A program made the translations under genes and the position numbers. Shown here piece after piece: positions 37,645 through 49,245 of a stretch of DNA of 64,000 nt. Source of the DNA: Niebla homalea. Its lineage: Eukaryota > Ascomycota > Lecanoromycetes > Lecanorales > Ramalinaceae. Location: positions 620,001 through 684,000 of the forward strand of contig JAHGAU010000013.1 in the NCBI GenBank assembly GCA_019925105.1, in the 5' to 3' direction. The notes below the pieces were generated by a model. That model did not search any database. It was given only the letters and a program-made list of their open reading frames with translations, and was not told the origin of the DNA. The stretch's first letter is position 1. Every line of letters starts with the position of its first letter.

Positions 37645-38111
37645 CCGATCTGACACTATCATATATATCAGCATCAAGATATGTCACAAGGTCAAAATGC
37701 TCGTCCTTCTATCTTCACGTCTCTGTCTTCACGTCCTTCGATTAGCCTTGGTCGCCCACTTACGTCCAACAGATGTCCAAGATTGAACGCTTCATTAAGT
37801 CCAGAGCGTTCTATTGCTGTTGGCTTAATCTAAACTTCTCCCGCAGCTTTTTGAAAAGACTAATGCAACTCCTTCCCTCGCTCTGCTCAGTAACCATTCT
37901 GTTCCTGGAGCACCGTCGTAGAATTACAACTCGAGAAGAAATGCACTCGTGTAGATTTTGCCCCTGAAAGCTGGGTCACGTGACAAGATTATGCTTGTGG
38001 GATCCCGGTCGTATACCTCTCAAGTCTACTTCTTGGAGCACGCGGCCTTGATTGAGCATCAATTGACCGCCATGAGGCCAACTGGCTTGTCTAAAGCTAG
38101 ACTGAAATCAG
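37645..38111. other. Intergenic between GUP1 and the helical-repeat protein gene
   Basis: 467 bases without a supported gene. It includes GUP1 3' sequence and the presumed promoter of the next gene. Confidence 0.4.
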
Positions 38112-40476
38112 ATGCTTAGGATCAGCCGGCATCCTGGGGTCCGCACCGATCATGTGTGGATAGCTGACGACCTTTTGGATGCTGCGCTTCGCTGCTTCTT
38201 CCACTCTCCAGCATGCAGACGGAGGGCCAGCTTTGTGCCAGGCCCAATGGAGGCTCGAAAGAGGGCAGCCAGGAGACGGATGGCGAACATCACCCCTTCA
38301 GCCTTGAATGGCGGCGCAGGGGTCGATCCAGGCTTCTTATCTGGCTTGAAGAAGGCCCCTGGATCACAGGAATGGCGCTGGGAAGGACCTAGACAAGTGA
38401 TACTGCCCGAAAATGCTGGTTATATTCTTCCATGCACATATCTCACGCCGGAGACTAACGGTCTCAGCTACGGACATCCTTCCACAATGGCTCTGGGCTT
38501 GTCCACCCCCTCCTCTCCACATCCCCAAAACAAAAAAGCCTCCAATGGCCTCCACACCAAAGCACTTAAAAGCAACCCGACATGCGACACAGGCCATGGA
38601 AAGATTCAAACAATGCAAGAGCCTTCCGTCGCTGAGGGTTTTTGCATCTAAAGAAGGAATCGATCTCAAGTCTTACAGCCGGTTGGCGTTCCACCAACTG
38701 CTTGAGTCTAATCAGCCCATAACGACCTTACTCGGCTTTCTTAGTGATCCCAGCCTCAACGACGATAATGCGCAGAATCTGAAGTATTTCCTGGAGTGGC
38801 AGTTGAATCACTCCATACCGCGGAAGAAAGCCCGGACTCTTGTCGCTGACCTCACTCATTGGATGAAATATCAGCATTCCGTCAATCGTATTGCAGGAGA
38901 TGACTTGCTTCACATAGTACGGTTTTCTATGAGGGTAACGAAGTTGGTCCAGGACGACGATCTCAATCTCAAGTTTGCCGAAGTCCTCATGGAGGTCACC
39001 AAAAATATCAAGGGACTTCGGGACGAGGTCAAACATCCGATTCTCGTATCTCTATTCGACCAACTGTCGCTAGGACCCAGCTCTCAGCGATGGCAACAAT
39101 TGGGGCTCAGGATTCTTCGTACGCTACCTGAAGCCGCGATACGCCAGATGGAGGAAACCATCGCAAATCTCACAATCAGGACCCTAAGTCTAACAACTTC
39201 ATCAGCGGCTGAGATCAAAGAAGCCATGGAGCAGACCACCTTTTCGTTGTTCAATTGTCTACCGCAGGAGACTCTCCACGCTGTCATTTGGAGGGCCAAC
39301 AAACATTTGATGCTGTGGGACTCCAATCACCATCAATCTGTAGTACAAGATTGTACTATCCTAGATCACTGGTTTAGTCTTTTGAAGAAACATGATCTGC
39401 TTGGTGCCCTATCCATGGACGATCCTGACTCCGCCATGTTGTTCCTACTTCAAGATCGAGATGTGTCGACAATAGCATCGTTCCTCCGGCATCTGACTGA
39501 TGAGCAAATTGCAATGTTCATGCTGCAGTCTTGGTGCAGAGGCCAGGCAGAGACAGCACAAGATCTTCGAGAAAGGTTTCAGGAAAAGCCATCGCTCTTT
39601 GCGTATTCTCAAGCATTGATGGTGCTCAAGGAATCTGGCCTACTGTCACTCGAATTGTTTCCCAAATTATTCGGTCTCTTGCAGGCTATCGATCGGTCTG
39701 GTGCAATTGTGCAAATACTGAGAGATGTCAACCTGCACTGGGTAGACATCCCCGTGTCTGCCGTTGTACAATGTGCTAGAGACCATGATGAGCTTTATGG
39801 CCGGTTGATCTTTCAATCGGATCCGCGCATCTCGCCAGAGGACTACCCTGAATTTGCAATCGATCTGATCCAGAACACTGCAATCAGTCCCAACTGCCTC
39901 TGGCTTACTGTCAATGATACCCGTCGAGTCTCGCCATTGGCCTCCGGTGAGCGGTGGAAGAAGGCTCGCTCCGAATTTTACGGCAAACTTGCCATATCAT
40001 TTGCGCAAGCTCAGCAACATTCTTCGCGAGTGATGTTTCGATTTGTCTACCGGTGCTACGACTTGCACAGGATGGAGAGATTAGGGCTGCTGGATAAGGA
40101 GCTGGTGAAAGCATTGGTCCATGTCTGCGTCACTTTGCGCATGCAGAGAATGGAGTGGATCAGCACCGTCATGTTGCGGTGGCTCCTCCACATTGTGAAG
40201 GTCACCGAGGGCGAGAAGTCTGCATTGCTGATCGATCAGATTGCTTACGACTGGCAGAGTCGTTTCGCTGAATACCGTCATACTCGCCTCCGCCTTGACA
40301 AGATGAGGGAAGCCGTGCAGTACCACTCCCATGGCAGGTTCCATGTGCGATATGTTGACAGTCTTACGGAGCTTGAGGGGGACGGGCATCGACCGAGTGG
40401 ACTGTGCTCGGAGGTTGACGGGCTACAAACAGGAGCTGTTGTCCCTGCGGACTCGAAGTGCAACGACCCGATATGA
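38112..40476 (+). CDS. Conserved fungal protein, helical, probably mitochondrial
   Basis: I read two exons (38112-38418, 38468-40476) giving 771 aa. The first has an Arg-rich start (MLRISRHPGV..., FHSPACRRRASF, EARKRAARRR) that looks like a mitochondrial presequence. The intron has a weak donor (gttata) but a good branch site (ctaac) and acceptor (ctcag), and only this pairing keeps frame. Residues about 150-740 are helix-rich without recognisable motifs (SLRVFASKEGIDLKSYSRL, QNLKYFLEWQLNHSIPRKKA, RLGLLDKELVKALVHVCVTL), possibly PPR-like or other helical repeats. An alternative model starts at ATG 38413 without the intron (687 aa). The function is unknown. Confidence 0.7.
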
Positions 40477-40757
40477 CGAGATGTTGCTGTATGATCTGAT
40501 ATTCTTGTATATATGCCCATTTCTTCAAAATCGTTGGAGATGAATGGCAGAATCGCACGCAACAGGCGATAGAACAGTGGACCTTTGATACGATGATCAG
40601 TGTAAGGCAGGAATAGCTTCGATTCCTCTCACGACGCTTGTGATAAGATGAGAACACATCTGCAAGCTTGAGGTGCTCAATGTCAGACGGATAATACATT
40701 TCATCAAAGTACAAGCCGATTGCACGACCAAGGATAATGGCAATTACTCTGAGAGGG

Positions 40758-41686
40758 CTATTGATCAATGTCCATCTTCTCCACCACCACCACATCATCA
40801 TCTGACGACAACTCCTGCACCGTCATATACTTACTGATCTCCTCCTTGGTGATGATCTTCTCATTGAGCACCGCCGTCGTCCCTCTTGGGAACCTGTAGC
40901 TCTTTTCCTTCTGCTCCCTCTGATTCGGCTTGATATAATTCCTCATCATCGTCGTCATGTCCTTTGTAATCACACAAACGTCTACATTAGACCCGGACCC
41001 CAGATCATTGAAGATCCCCGCCTGGATAGCATCCGATGTCAACTTAATCGCCTCCTCCCTCGTCAGCTTCTGCTTCCACTGCGTCTCAAACACCGCCATC
41101 GCCGCCAACGACCCGCTGCCCATCGTGACATAGGGGAGCTTGTCGGTGCTGCCGTGGGCGTGAACGGTGAAGAGGCCGACACCGGTGGGGTCCACCCCAG
41201 CCACGACCAGGTATGCGCCGATGTAGCCCTGGTATCGGAAGAGGTGCTGCTTCAGCATCGTCATGACCGTCACGACGCGCGGTTTCCGGCCCGTGGAGAG
41301 GGAGTGCAGTTCGAGGTTGGAGGAGATGAGGGCGGTGGTGAATTCGGTATCGGCTGCTGTGCCCGCGCCCGCGCACCATATCTGGGGGGCGATGTAGTGG
41401 AGTTTTTCGCAGTTCTGTAATGTACGTGAGTATGGTGGGGTTGGGGGGGGGAGGGGGGGGGGGAGAAGGTGGGGAAAGGGGGGGAGGGATGTAGGAAAGG
41501 TGCTTTACGAACCTTGTCAGCGACTATGGGACCAGACGTTGCTCTTGTGTCGGCCGCTATCACGACGCCGCCATCGAATATGCATCCAACGATCGTGGTA
41601 CCGGTACTTGTGGCTTTGGGAAGCGGGACACCTTGCGCGTGTAGAGCGGCATTGCGGTTGTGATTTGAGAAGTCGAAGCCGGGCAT
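40758..41686 (-). CDS. PUP1: 20S proteasome subunit beta2 (PUP1)
   Basis: Two exons (41686-41513, 41414-40758, minus strand) encode 276 aa. Beta2 gives the trypsin-like activity of the proteasome. The propeptide (29 residues, ending KATSTG) is cut before the catalytic threonine at position 30 ([20 protein letters not shown]). Other marks: [26 protein letters not shown] and [13 protein letters not shown]. The long C-terminal arm ([17 protein letters not shown] and beyond) that clasps beta3 is present. The intron is 98 bases and contains a near-pure C run on the coding strand (see 41430-41490). Confidence 0.96.
41430..41490 (+). repeat. G-run in PUP1 intron
   Basis: On the plus strand this part of the PUP1 intron is almost all G with rare A/T, including runs of nine and eleven G. 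The PUP1 coding strand therefore carries a C-rich tract between donor and acceptor. The plus strand has the G spacing needed for a quadruplex; whether it folds is unknown. Confidence 0.7.
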
Positions 41687-42368
41687 GGTTGCTGGATCGT
41701 GGATAGGAAGGGGCGTGTAGGACAAATCAGTACGGTAAGGAAAGAGGTTTTTCGATGGGTGCGTCTTTGACAAGATTTGAGGAAGATAGACGGGGACACA
41801 AGACAGTAGCCTCTCTGTTCGTTGGTGAAAGCTTAGAAGGTGGGTGCTGGTAGTGACGAAGCTGAAGCTGCCTCAAAATGAAGCTTCGACGCGAAGAGCT
41901 GCACGTGATCATCCAGCTCAGCGTCTAATTTAACGCGCCTGCTCAACACTTCATGAACACCTCATCTTAGAGTCAAGCATCAAGCAAGGCTTTTAAAATT
42001 CCCTCTCTCTCTCTTAAAACCAAGCAGATCGCAAGGCTTTCCGAAATTCCCCCTCTCTCTCTTAAAGCCAAGCAGATCGCAAGCCTTTTCGAAATTCCCT
42101 CTCTCTCTCTCTTAGAGCCAAGTAAATAGCAAGGCTATCCAAAATTTCCCTCTCTCTCTCCCTTTGTGTGTACGTAGACACCATCTGCGAGCAGATAGAG
42201 TGTTGTGGTTCAATCCGGTTTGACGCGCGAGTCACATGAGATGATGGCTTCGGATACATTACGTTCATTTCCGGTTCTCCTTTGAACTCCAATTTTGGGC
42301 ACGACACCTACTCGAAACTCCACTGACTGACACCATTTCCTCACTTCTGATCACAACCGCCTTCCAAA
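41687..42368. promoter_or_regulatory. Divergent promoter of PUP1 and NUP159 containing a CT-rich tandem array
   Basis: 682 bases between head-to-head genes. The middle is occupied by the ~48-base tandem array listed at 41985-42165. The NUP159-proximal part includes a purine/pyrimidine-biased leader. Confidence 0.5.
41985..42165 (+). repeat. Imperfect ~48-base tandem repeat with (CT)n blocks
   Basis: Units beginning GCAAGGC(T)TTTCGAAATTCC start near 41985, 42032, 42080 and 42130 (periods 47, 48 and 50). Each runs through a CTCTCTCTCT block and ends in TTAAAGCCAAGCAGATC. About 3.5 copies lie between two housekeeping genes. The CT blocks vary in length between copies, consistent with slippage. 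Confidence 0.85.
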
Positions 42369-45300
42369 ATGGCATCTGTGGCCAACAGTCCCTCTCCTTT
42401 CGGCTTATCAGCAGCTGCCTCAAACTCTGTACAAGCTCAACCAGGTCCAAACGTCACAGATATAACCACAGAGGTAGGATCGATCTTCCACACTCTGATG
42501 GCTTGAAGGTTGCTCACCAGAATTTAGGGCATCGGCTTCCAGGCAATCTCTGGAGAAACAAAACTACGACTACTACCGTCTCCATGGCCCTCAGACAATC
42601 TACCTGCTCCAACGGCTTCGCTATTAAGTGTAGCCTCCAAAAAAGGTATCCTAGCGGCTGCTGGCCCAGAGTCCGTGGTCATTGGTAGTACAGACAGCGT
42701 AAGGCGAGCTTATGCGTCCAACATCACTGGAAAGCCCTACGATCCTCAAGTGACGCTTAATCTTGGTATCCGGATTTCACAAGTTGCTTTCTCCGCCAAC
42801 GAAGAATGGCTTGTTCTGTCCGCCGAGAATGGTGGGGGCTTAGCTGTGTATGAGGTTGAAACTTTGATGCAAGGAGCGACGCAGCCAGCGTTGGAGTTGT
42901 CTACAAATGGGACTGCCCTCAGAGCGCTTCTACCCAATCCAGCAATCGAAAAGGGGGAGCTATTTGCTGTCATAACCATGAACGGGCAACTTATGATCGC
43001 AAATTTGAGGACGCGGCAATTCGTGAATGGGGTGCAGGGTCAGCTCATCCAGGACGGAGTTAGCTGCGCAAGTTGGAGCAAGAAAGGAACGCAGCTTTTG
43101 GCTGGGCTGGGCGACGGCTCCTGCTGTCAATTGACACCTGACGGCCAGCCCCAGGCCAAGCTTCCACCCCCACCTGGCTTACAGGGTGAACAATTTGGTG
43201 AGCTGATCCAGATCATGTCGCTTGCCTGATGATGCAACTAACACCACAAAGTCTCTGCACTCAGCTGGCTCGAGAACGACGTTTTTCTCACTGCGCACAC
43301 TCCTCCAACTACTGTTGACGCGAACGGAATTCCGGCAACGACGTATCATATCGTTACACGCAAACCAAAAGAGAGCTCCGTGATAACGTATCAAGAGTTT
43401 ACAGAGTTGAGCCCACACTATGGAATGAACCGCTCTCCGGCCTCCCAGTTCATGCTTCGGATACGAGATTATCCTCCGAATTTGACAGACGCGATCATAG
43501 TAATCTCTACGGCTTCGACCGATATTAGCCTTGTGACCAAATCTAAGATCCCGCTTAATCCAAATCCCGAACCGGAAGAGATCCCCAACGTCTTCGTAGC
43601 TACAACGATGATGAATGATTCAAGGCGCGCCGCGCTACCATTGTCAGAGAACTACGAATCTACATCGTCTGTAGGTGTGGCTTTGGATCTTTCAAGCAAG
43701 GATAAGGTCAGGCATCCGTTGCCGGGAGAAGAGTACGACGAATCTCCTGGGCCTTTGCCTGCCCTGATGGTCCTCAACAATGAAGGCATCCTTGCAACTT
43801 GGTGGCTCATCTATTCAGAATCTATCCGAATGGGTGAAGTCCTGCCTAGTCTAACAGCTGTAGGTGGTGGTTTGCCCAACGCATCGGCTCAGACTCAGCG
43901 GCAAACCTCTCCCTTCGGTCAGCCTGCCACGCCTACCGCCACTTTCGGGCAGGGCTCTTTTGAAGCTCCTGCAACATCAGTGGGTGCTTTTGGTAACCCA
44001 CCCACTGCCCAGTCCGGCCCTGCATTCGGAGCCTCTTCAACCCCCACCTCAACCTTTGGAGCGCCTTCAGGTCTCGGTGCGAGGGCTTCCACGTGGGGAA
44101 CTTCAACAAGTAGTACCCCCGGACTGAATACTGCTTCTGCATTTGGGAAGCCTGCGTTTGGATCTTCAACGCCTATGGGCGGTCAGGCTGCAGGATCCGC
44201 TTTTGGAGCGGCTTCGAGCCTAGGCAATCGTAGCTCTCCTTGGGCTACGCCTTCGCGTGCTGCAACAGCTACGGGAAGCGCGTTTGGTCAGCCAAGTAAA
44301 CTTGGCCCCCAGGCTTCATCTACCTTTGGATCTCCGTCCACTCCTGGAGCTTTCGGTGCAATTGCAGCAGCAACTAGTTCAACCCCAGTAGGATTGGGAG
44401 GCTTTGCGGCCTTTGCCAACAAGCCAGCTAGCTTCGCCTCCGCTACTCCAACTTCAGGGAATACTTCAAATCATTTTGGCAAGCCCACATCAGAATCACC
44501 CTTTGCAGCAAATGCGACTAATACAACCTTTGGACAACCAGAAGCGGACGCTGGAACGCCAAAATCTTTGTTTGGAGGTGGAGGTGGCGGTGGTGGTTTC
44601 ACTCTGGGATCTACTTTCAAACCTGACGGAACAGCCTCGAGTGATGCACCAAAGTCCACAGTGGAAACCGGACGAGGAATGTTTGGTAGCAACTTCGGCT
44701 CAGCGCTAGGGGCTCCATCCCAGCCCAAGGATGAGCAAATGGACGAGGATGGCGCAAGTTCAGCAGCACCTGAGCCAACCGACAATAAACAGCAGCCGAT
44801 GGATTCTCCAGCGGCTGAGCCAGCGCCACCAAAGTTCCAATTTCCGAAAGCCGATATGTCTAAGCCTGGAAGCTTATTTGGGAGTCAAGAGCCCGTCAAA
44901 TCTCCATTTGCACCCCCACCGGATCACAATCCTGCCGGTTTTACATTTGGCCAGCCAACACCGTTGATTACCCCTGCAACCGAGAAGCCCGAAACATCAG
45001 CAGAAAAACCTCGACCCACCATAGACACTTCACCTAAAATCAAAGAAGAGCCCCACTCCGGTGAAGACGACATCTCACCACTTAATGAAGAAGAATCGCG
45101 GCCACCGGAAGGCTTCGAGGAGCCGAAGGGAAAGGCAGCATCCCAGCCCGAAGAAATATCGACACCTAAAACGCCACCTCCCTCAAAGCCATTTCCCGAT
45201 CCTCCATTACCACCTGAATCGACAAGCAAGGCTTCTTATGCCCCAGGCGATTCGTCTAATTCTTCGAAATGTTCAGAGGAGGCTCCATTGCCCCCTGATT

Positions 45301-47252
45301 TTGCCCCTGCTAAGACCAAGCTACAAGAGGTAGAGGCTGCTTCACCGGAGCAGACCAAGTTACCTAAAACTGCGAAGGATGAGGAGGATGAAGTTGACGT
45401 ACCTGAAGCTGTGAAGGAGGAGGATGAAGTTGGCGTACCTGAAGCTACGAAGGGTAAGGAGGATGAAGTCGACCAACACGGAGAGGAGGAGGGAGGAGAG
45501 GTGAAAGTTGAAGAGCACGACAATGGTAGTCCAGGTGAGGAGACAAGAGAGATTGAGGACATTCGACAACTCCACGCGAGTGATGGCCTTGAGGAGGTTG
45601 GGCCCGTCCATGAGATCGTAAACTCTGAAGAGGGTGACGAAGTGGAAAAGGAAGGGGAAGTTGACGAACCCGGCAGTACGGAGGGTGAAGGCGATTCCGG
45701 ATCAGAAGAAGGACAAGAACCAGAGCCACTTGACGATGAGGGCAGCGGCATCGATGTAGCACAGGAAATCAGCCCTTCTAGCTCAAAGGAAAGCTCCAAG
45801 CTGACTGAGGGAAGCTCGACCGGTGGGCTGTTCTCTTCGGACAGAAGCCAGGCGGGCTTCGGTAAAATGCCACTGTTTGGAGAAGGAGGCAATCCGCCCG
45901 TCGTCCTCGCTCCACCTTCAGCTAATCAGCAAGAGAGCCCCCGATCGCCGAGTCCCGTGCGTCTCACGCGGCCGTTGGACTCATTACGACCAGACACTTC
46001 CAGGTCTATGAGCGCACCAGGCCCTATACGAGGAGGAAATCTCAAAAACCTGCCAAGTCAAATGAGCTTCCCAGCCAAACAGCAGCACTCTGCGGATGAG
46101 GAACGAAGGAAAGCGCGTGAGCGCTTACTGTCCGAGCGAGCAAGAAGGGAAGAATTCGAAAATCAGCCGCTGATTGATGATGAGGATCAAGAGACTCAGG
46201 CTCTCCTCAACTCCAAGATAGTGGGGCAAAAGCAGATCGGCCATTTCATCGCTCATCAGGACTACGTTGGTAGGGAGGACAAGCCCGGTGTACACGGCCA
46301 GATTGAGAAGATCTACCGAGACATAAACTCCATGATCGATACACTTGGTTTAAATCTTCGGGAAGTCCAGTCCTTCACCAAGTTCCATGAGGAACCGGAA
46401 GAGACCAAACACCAAACAAGGGAAGAACTGGAGGACCTGGACAGCTGGTGCCTAGTAGAAGTCAATGATCTTGAGAGTATGGAGGAAGACTTTCTCATTG
46501 AAATTGAGCAGAACAAGCTACCGAACGTTGCTGGCAAGATCTCGGACATCCGCGACGTCCAGGCAGAGGTCGCCCATCTACGGCACCAAACAAAGGACTT
46601 TGGTCAGGCAATCCACCTTCGAAAGGATCCAGGTGCAGTCGAGGCAGCAGCACAGGCACCACTGAGTCTGGACCAGCAAACGCAGCTTCGGGATCTACGA
46701 AAATCTTTCAAGCAATTCCAGAAGCAGCTCGCCGAAGCTGAGGCTGCCTTGACATTGCTCCGAAGCAAGATCTCCTTTGCGCAAACTCAATCAGACGGGG
46801 CGGCTGTGAATGGCAAAGCACGTGCGAAGCAGCCTACTGTGGAAGCGGTCGAAAAAACCATTCAGAAGATGACCAACATGATCGAGAGGAAGAGCGCGGA
46901 TCTCGATGTCCTCTCGTCCGAGATGCAACGTCTCCGCTTCTCTCTTTCTCCATCCAATCCCAAGCAAACTCATGCAATTTCCACCAATCGCATGTCAGGA
47001 TCCACTTCACCCAATCCGTACTCCGTGAGTAAGAAGTATCGACAATCGGTAGAGCGACCAGGGTATCGAATTCCAGGATCTCCCTTGCGAGAGCGATACA
47101 GCAATGATGGCACTCCTCGGAAAGGACCCAGCGTCAATGATTCATCGGAAATAGGAGAGCGCAAGGAGAAGCTCCAGAGGCAAAAGGCCATCAAGCAGAT
47201 CGTGCGGGATGTTTTTGAGCAAGGAGCAGTGAAGGTCAGGCCATTGGATTGA
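42369..47252 (+). CDS. NUP159: FG nucleoporin NUP159
   Basis: Three exons (42369-42473, 42528-43197, 43252-47252) encode 1591 aa. NUP159 sits on the cytoplasmic face of the nuclear pore and anchors the helicase Dbp5 through its N-terminal propeller for mRNA export. Here the propeller spans about residues 35-470 (GIGFQAISGETKLRLLPSPW, ISQVAFSANEEWLVLSAENG, FVSALSWLENDVFLTAHTPP). FG/FxFG repeats cover about 485-830 (PFGQPATP, GAFGNPP, STFGAPS, TTFGQPE). A long acidic Glu/Asp/Pro region with a repeated DEVDVPEA/DEVGVPEA unit follows. The C-terminal coiled coil from about residue 1240 would bind NUP82. The last 36 codons are tandemly duplicated after the stop. Confidence 0.92.
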
Positions 47253-47448
47253 TTCTTGAGTCTGCAATCCTCGTCAAAATACGGTCGTAATGCTTCATCG
47301 GAAATAGCAGAGCGCAAGGAGTAGCTCCAGAGGCAAAAGGCCATCAAGCAGATCGTGCGGGATGTTTTTGAGCAAGGAGCAGTGAAGGTCAGGCCATTGG
47401 ATTGATTCTTGAGTCTGCAATCCTCGTCAAAAGACAAATCGTAATGCT
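47141..47448 (+). repeat. Tandem duplication of the NUP159 gene end
   Basis: Bases 47141-47293 (last 36 codons, stop and 3' sequence) recur at 47294-47448 with few changes. The second copy has a GAG to TAG change that would stop the reading after SSEIAERKE, so it is a non-coding relic behind the true stop at 47250-47252. The copies otherwise agree up to TCGTAATGC, where they diverge slightly (ATACGG versus GACAAA). Confidence 0.93.
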
Positions 47449-47977
47449 TGCATCGAGGGGTTGGAAACGCGTGCATTATGATATCCAAGCCAATGAATCT
47501 GATATCGAGCCATGATTATGATGTCCAAACCATTGAATACTATTCATGAATAGAGCGTGAACAACTCTGCAACAATTGCGTAGTACACTGCGTCTAACAC
47601 TAGAGTAGTAATTGAAAACCTCCCACGGGTACAAGCGATCGGTAAGGCGCTTAGCACACAATTAAAGCCATTCATCACAATGTCGTGACGGTTGGGGGGT
47701 GTTACCACCAAAAAGGTGACCGTCCGATGGTAACGTTTTGATATTGATTTGATTGGCCTGGGAGCCACTAGCGGCCGTCTTGCTTCTGAGCTTAATCTCT
47801 CGTGCCGAACTCATGTCCCGACTGCCGAGGCCCATCTTCTGTCGTCATCAGCACAACGACATGCCTCCCATCCCATACCTATGTAAGTCGTTTTAGCAAT
47901 AGACAACAACAAGTAATTTCCATCTATCACACAAGTCCTCACTTCCAAAAGACTATCATCCACCGAATACATTCAAC
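47449..47977. other. Intergenic, promoter of the epimerase gene
   Basis: About 530 bases following the NUP159 duplication. Short frames only. The leader just before 47978 is CA-rich. No RNA or repeat is seen. Confidence 0.4.
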
Positions 47978-48907
47978 ATGAGCGAAACTCCGTCAGGTAA
48001 ACGTATCGTCTTCACGGGTGGCAGCGGCAAAGCAGGGCGACATTGCATCCCCTATCTGCTCTCCAAAGGCCATCAAGTCTTGAATCTTGATCTCGTGCCT
48101 CTGGATCATCCCTCGGTCTACACACTCAAGACGGACCTGACAGATGCCGGGCAAGTCTTCAATGCTCTCAGCTCCCATTTCCACATTGCCAACTACTCCA
48201 ATCCGCGACAAACACCAGAAAACCCGGTCCCACAACCCGATGCTGTCATCCATTTCGCTGCATACGCACGTAATATGCTCGTGCCAGACAACGAATGTTT
48301 CAAGGGTAACGTGCTATCAACGTACAATGTAATCGAAGCGGCATGCAAGCTCGGCATCAAGAAGGTCATCATCGCAAGCTCGGAGACGACGTACGGCGTC
48401 TGCTTTGCTCAGGGCGACGCTGACTATCATTCCTTCCCGCTTGAGGAAGATTACGATTGCGATCCCATGGATACCTACGCCACAAGCAAGCTTTGCGGTG
48501 AGCGGTGCGCTCGCAGCTTTGCACGTAGGTTCCCGGGCACAGATATCTATGCACTGCGAATCGGGAATGTAATCGAGCCTCACGAATATGAGCCGGACTT
48601 CCCCGAGTATGTGAACAAGCCTGAGACCAGGAAGCGGAACGCTTGGAGCTATGTCGATGCAAGGGACCTGGGCCAGATCTGTGATCTTTGTGTACAGAAG
48701 ACGGGACTTGGCTTTCAAGTCTTCAACGCAACCAATACGACCAGTACACTCAAAGGCCCAACTAAAGAGTATCTGCAAATTGCTTGTCCTAATACGCCCA
48801 TCACTCGGGAGCTTGGGGAGTTCGAAGCTCCTCTGAGTAATAGGAAGGCCAGAGAGGTGCTTGGATTCGTTGAGCAACATCCGTGGCACAAATACGTGAC
48901 AGTATAA
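47978..48907 (+). CDS. NAD-dependent epimerase/dehydratase (extended SDR)
   Basis: Single-exon frame of 309 aa. The nucleotide-binding motif TGGSGKAGRHCIPYL is near the N-terminus, then DAVIHFAAYARN, an ASSETTYG serine region, and the catalytic YATSK tyrosine/lysine pair (about residues 166-170). RIGNVIEPHEY and SYVDARDLGQICDL follow the extended-SDR pattern of sugar-nucleotide or aldehyde epimerases/dehydratases. The substrate is not evident. It is the last gene here that looks like conserved core content; a ~75-base element just downstream recurs at 58.35 kb. Confidence 0.85.
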   Translation: MSETPSGKRIVFTGGSGKAGRHCIPYLLSKGHQVLNLDLVPLDHPSVYTLKTDLTDAGQVFNALSSHFHIANYSNPRQTPENPVPQPDAVIHFAAYARNMLVPDNECFKGNVLSTYNVIEAACKLGIKKVIIASSETTYGVCFAQGDADYHSFPLEEDYDCDPMDTYATSKLCGERCARSFARRFPGTDIYALRIGNVIEPHEYEPDFPEYVNKPETRKRNAWSYVDARDLGQICDLCVQKTGLGFQVFNATNTTSTLKGPTKEYLQIACPNTPITRELGEFEAPLSNRKAREVLGFVEQHPWHKYVTV

Positions 48908-48925
48908 GGAACCACATTATTTTGG

Positions 48926-49002
48926 AGCGGTTCAATGAATAATGAACGTAGGCTGCTTGATTGTTGGTCTGAGTGCACAGACAATGCAATGAGATCGGCA
49001 TA
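48926..49002 (+). repeat. Dispersed element, copy 1
   Basis: A ~77-base stretch just after the epimerase stop, with AGCGG, CGTAGGCT, CTTGATTGTTGGT and GAGATCGGCATA in order, matches 58349-58425 with similar order and spacing. It may be a small dispersed repeat or a remnant of duplicated flanking sequence. Confidence 0.55.
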
Positions 49003-49245
49003 CTTACGAAACGTTTCTTATCGCAAACATTGTGTATCTCTTGTTCGACATATCTAAATACACATAATTGGCTCTCAGATCCAAGACCTTGGCAGATACA
49101 GGCGATATTTCGATTCCTTTCAAATGGATCAACAGGTTTCGTACGTCGCGTTTTAACGGTGAACAAACGACTGGTGTTTCAATGCGGACCTTTCTTTTAC
49201 AAAGCGTTTTCACATCCTCTGTTTTCTCAGAGCGAGGGTATTCTT

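Noticed and set aside
38413..38467. ATG 38413 as the start of the helical protein
   Set aside because: The upstream frame from 38112 has a mitochondrial-like Arg-rich start, and a branch site plus acceptor at 38456-38467 supports a splice into the same frame. Kept as an alternative in the gene entry.
46970..47488. 172-codon minus-strand frame with an internal peptide repeat
   Set aside because: The repeat is the antisense reading of the duplicated NUP159 end, not a separate gene.
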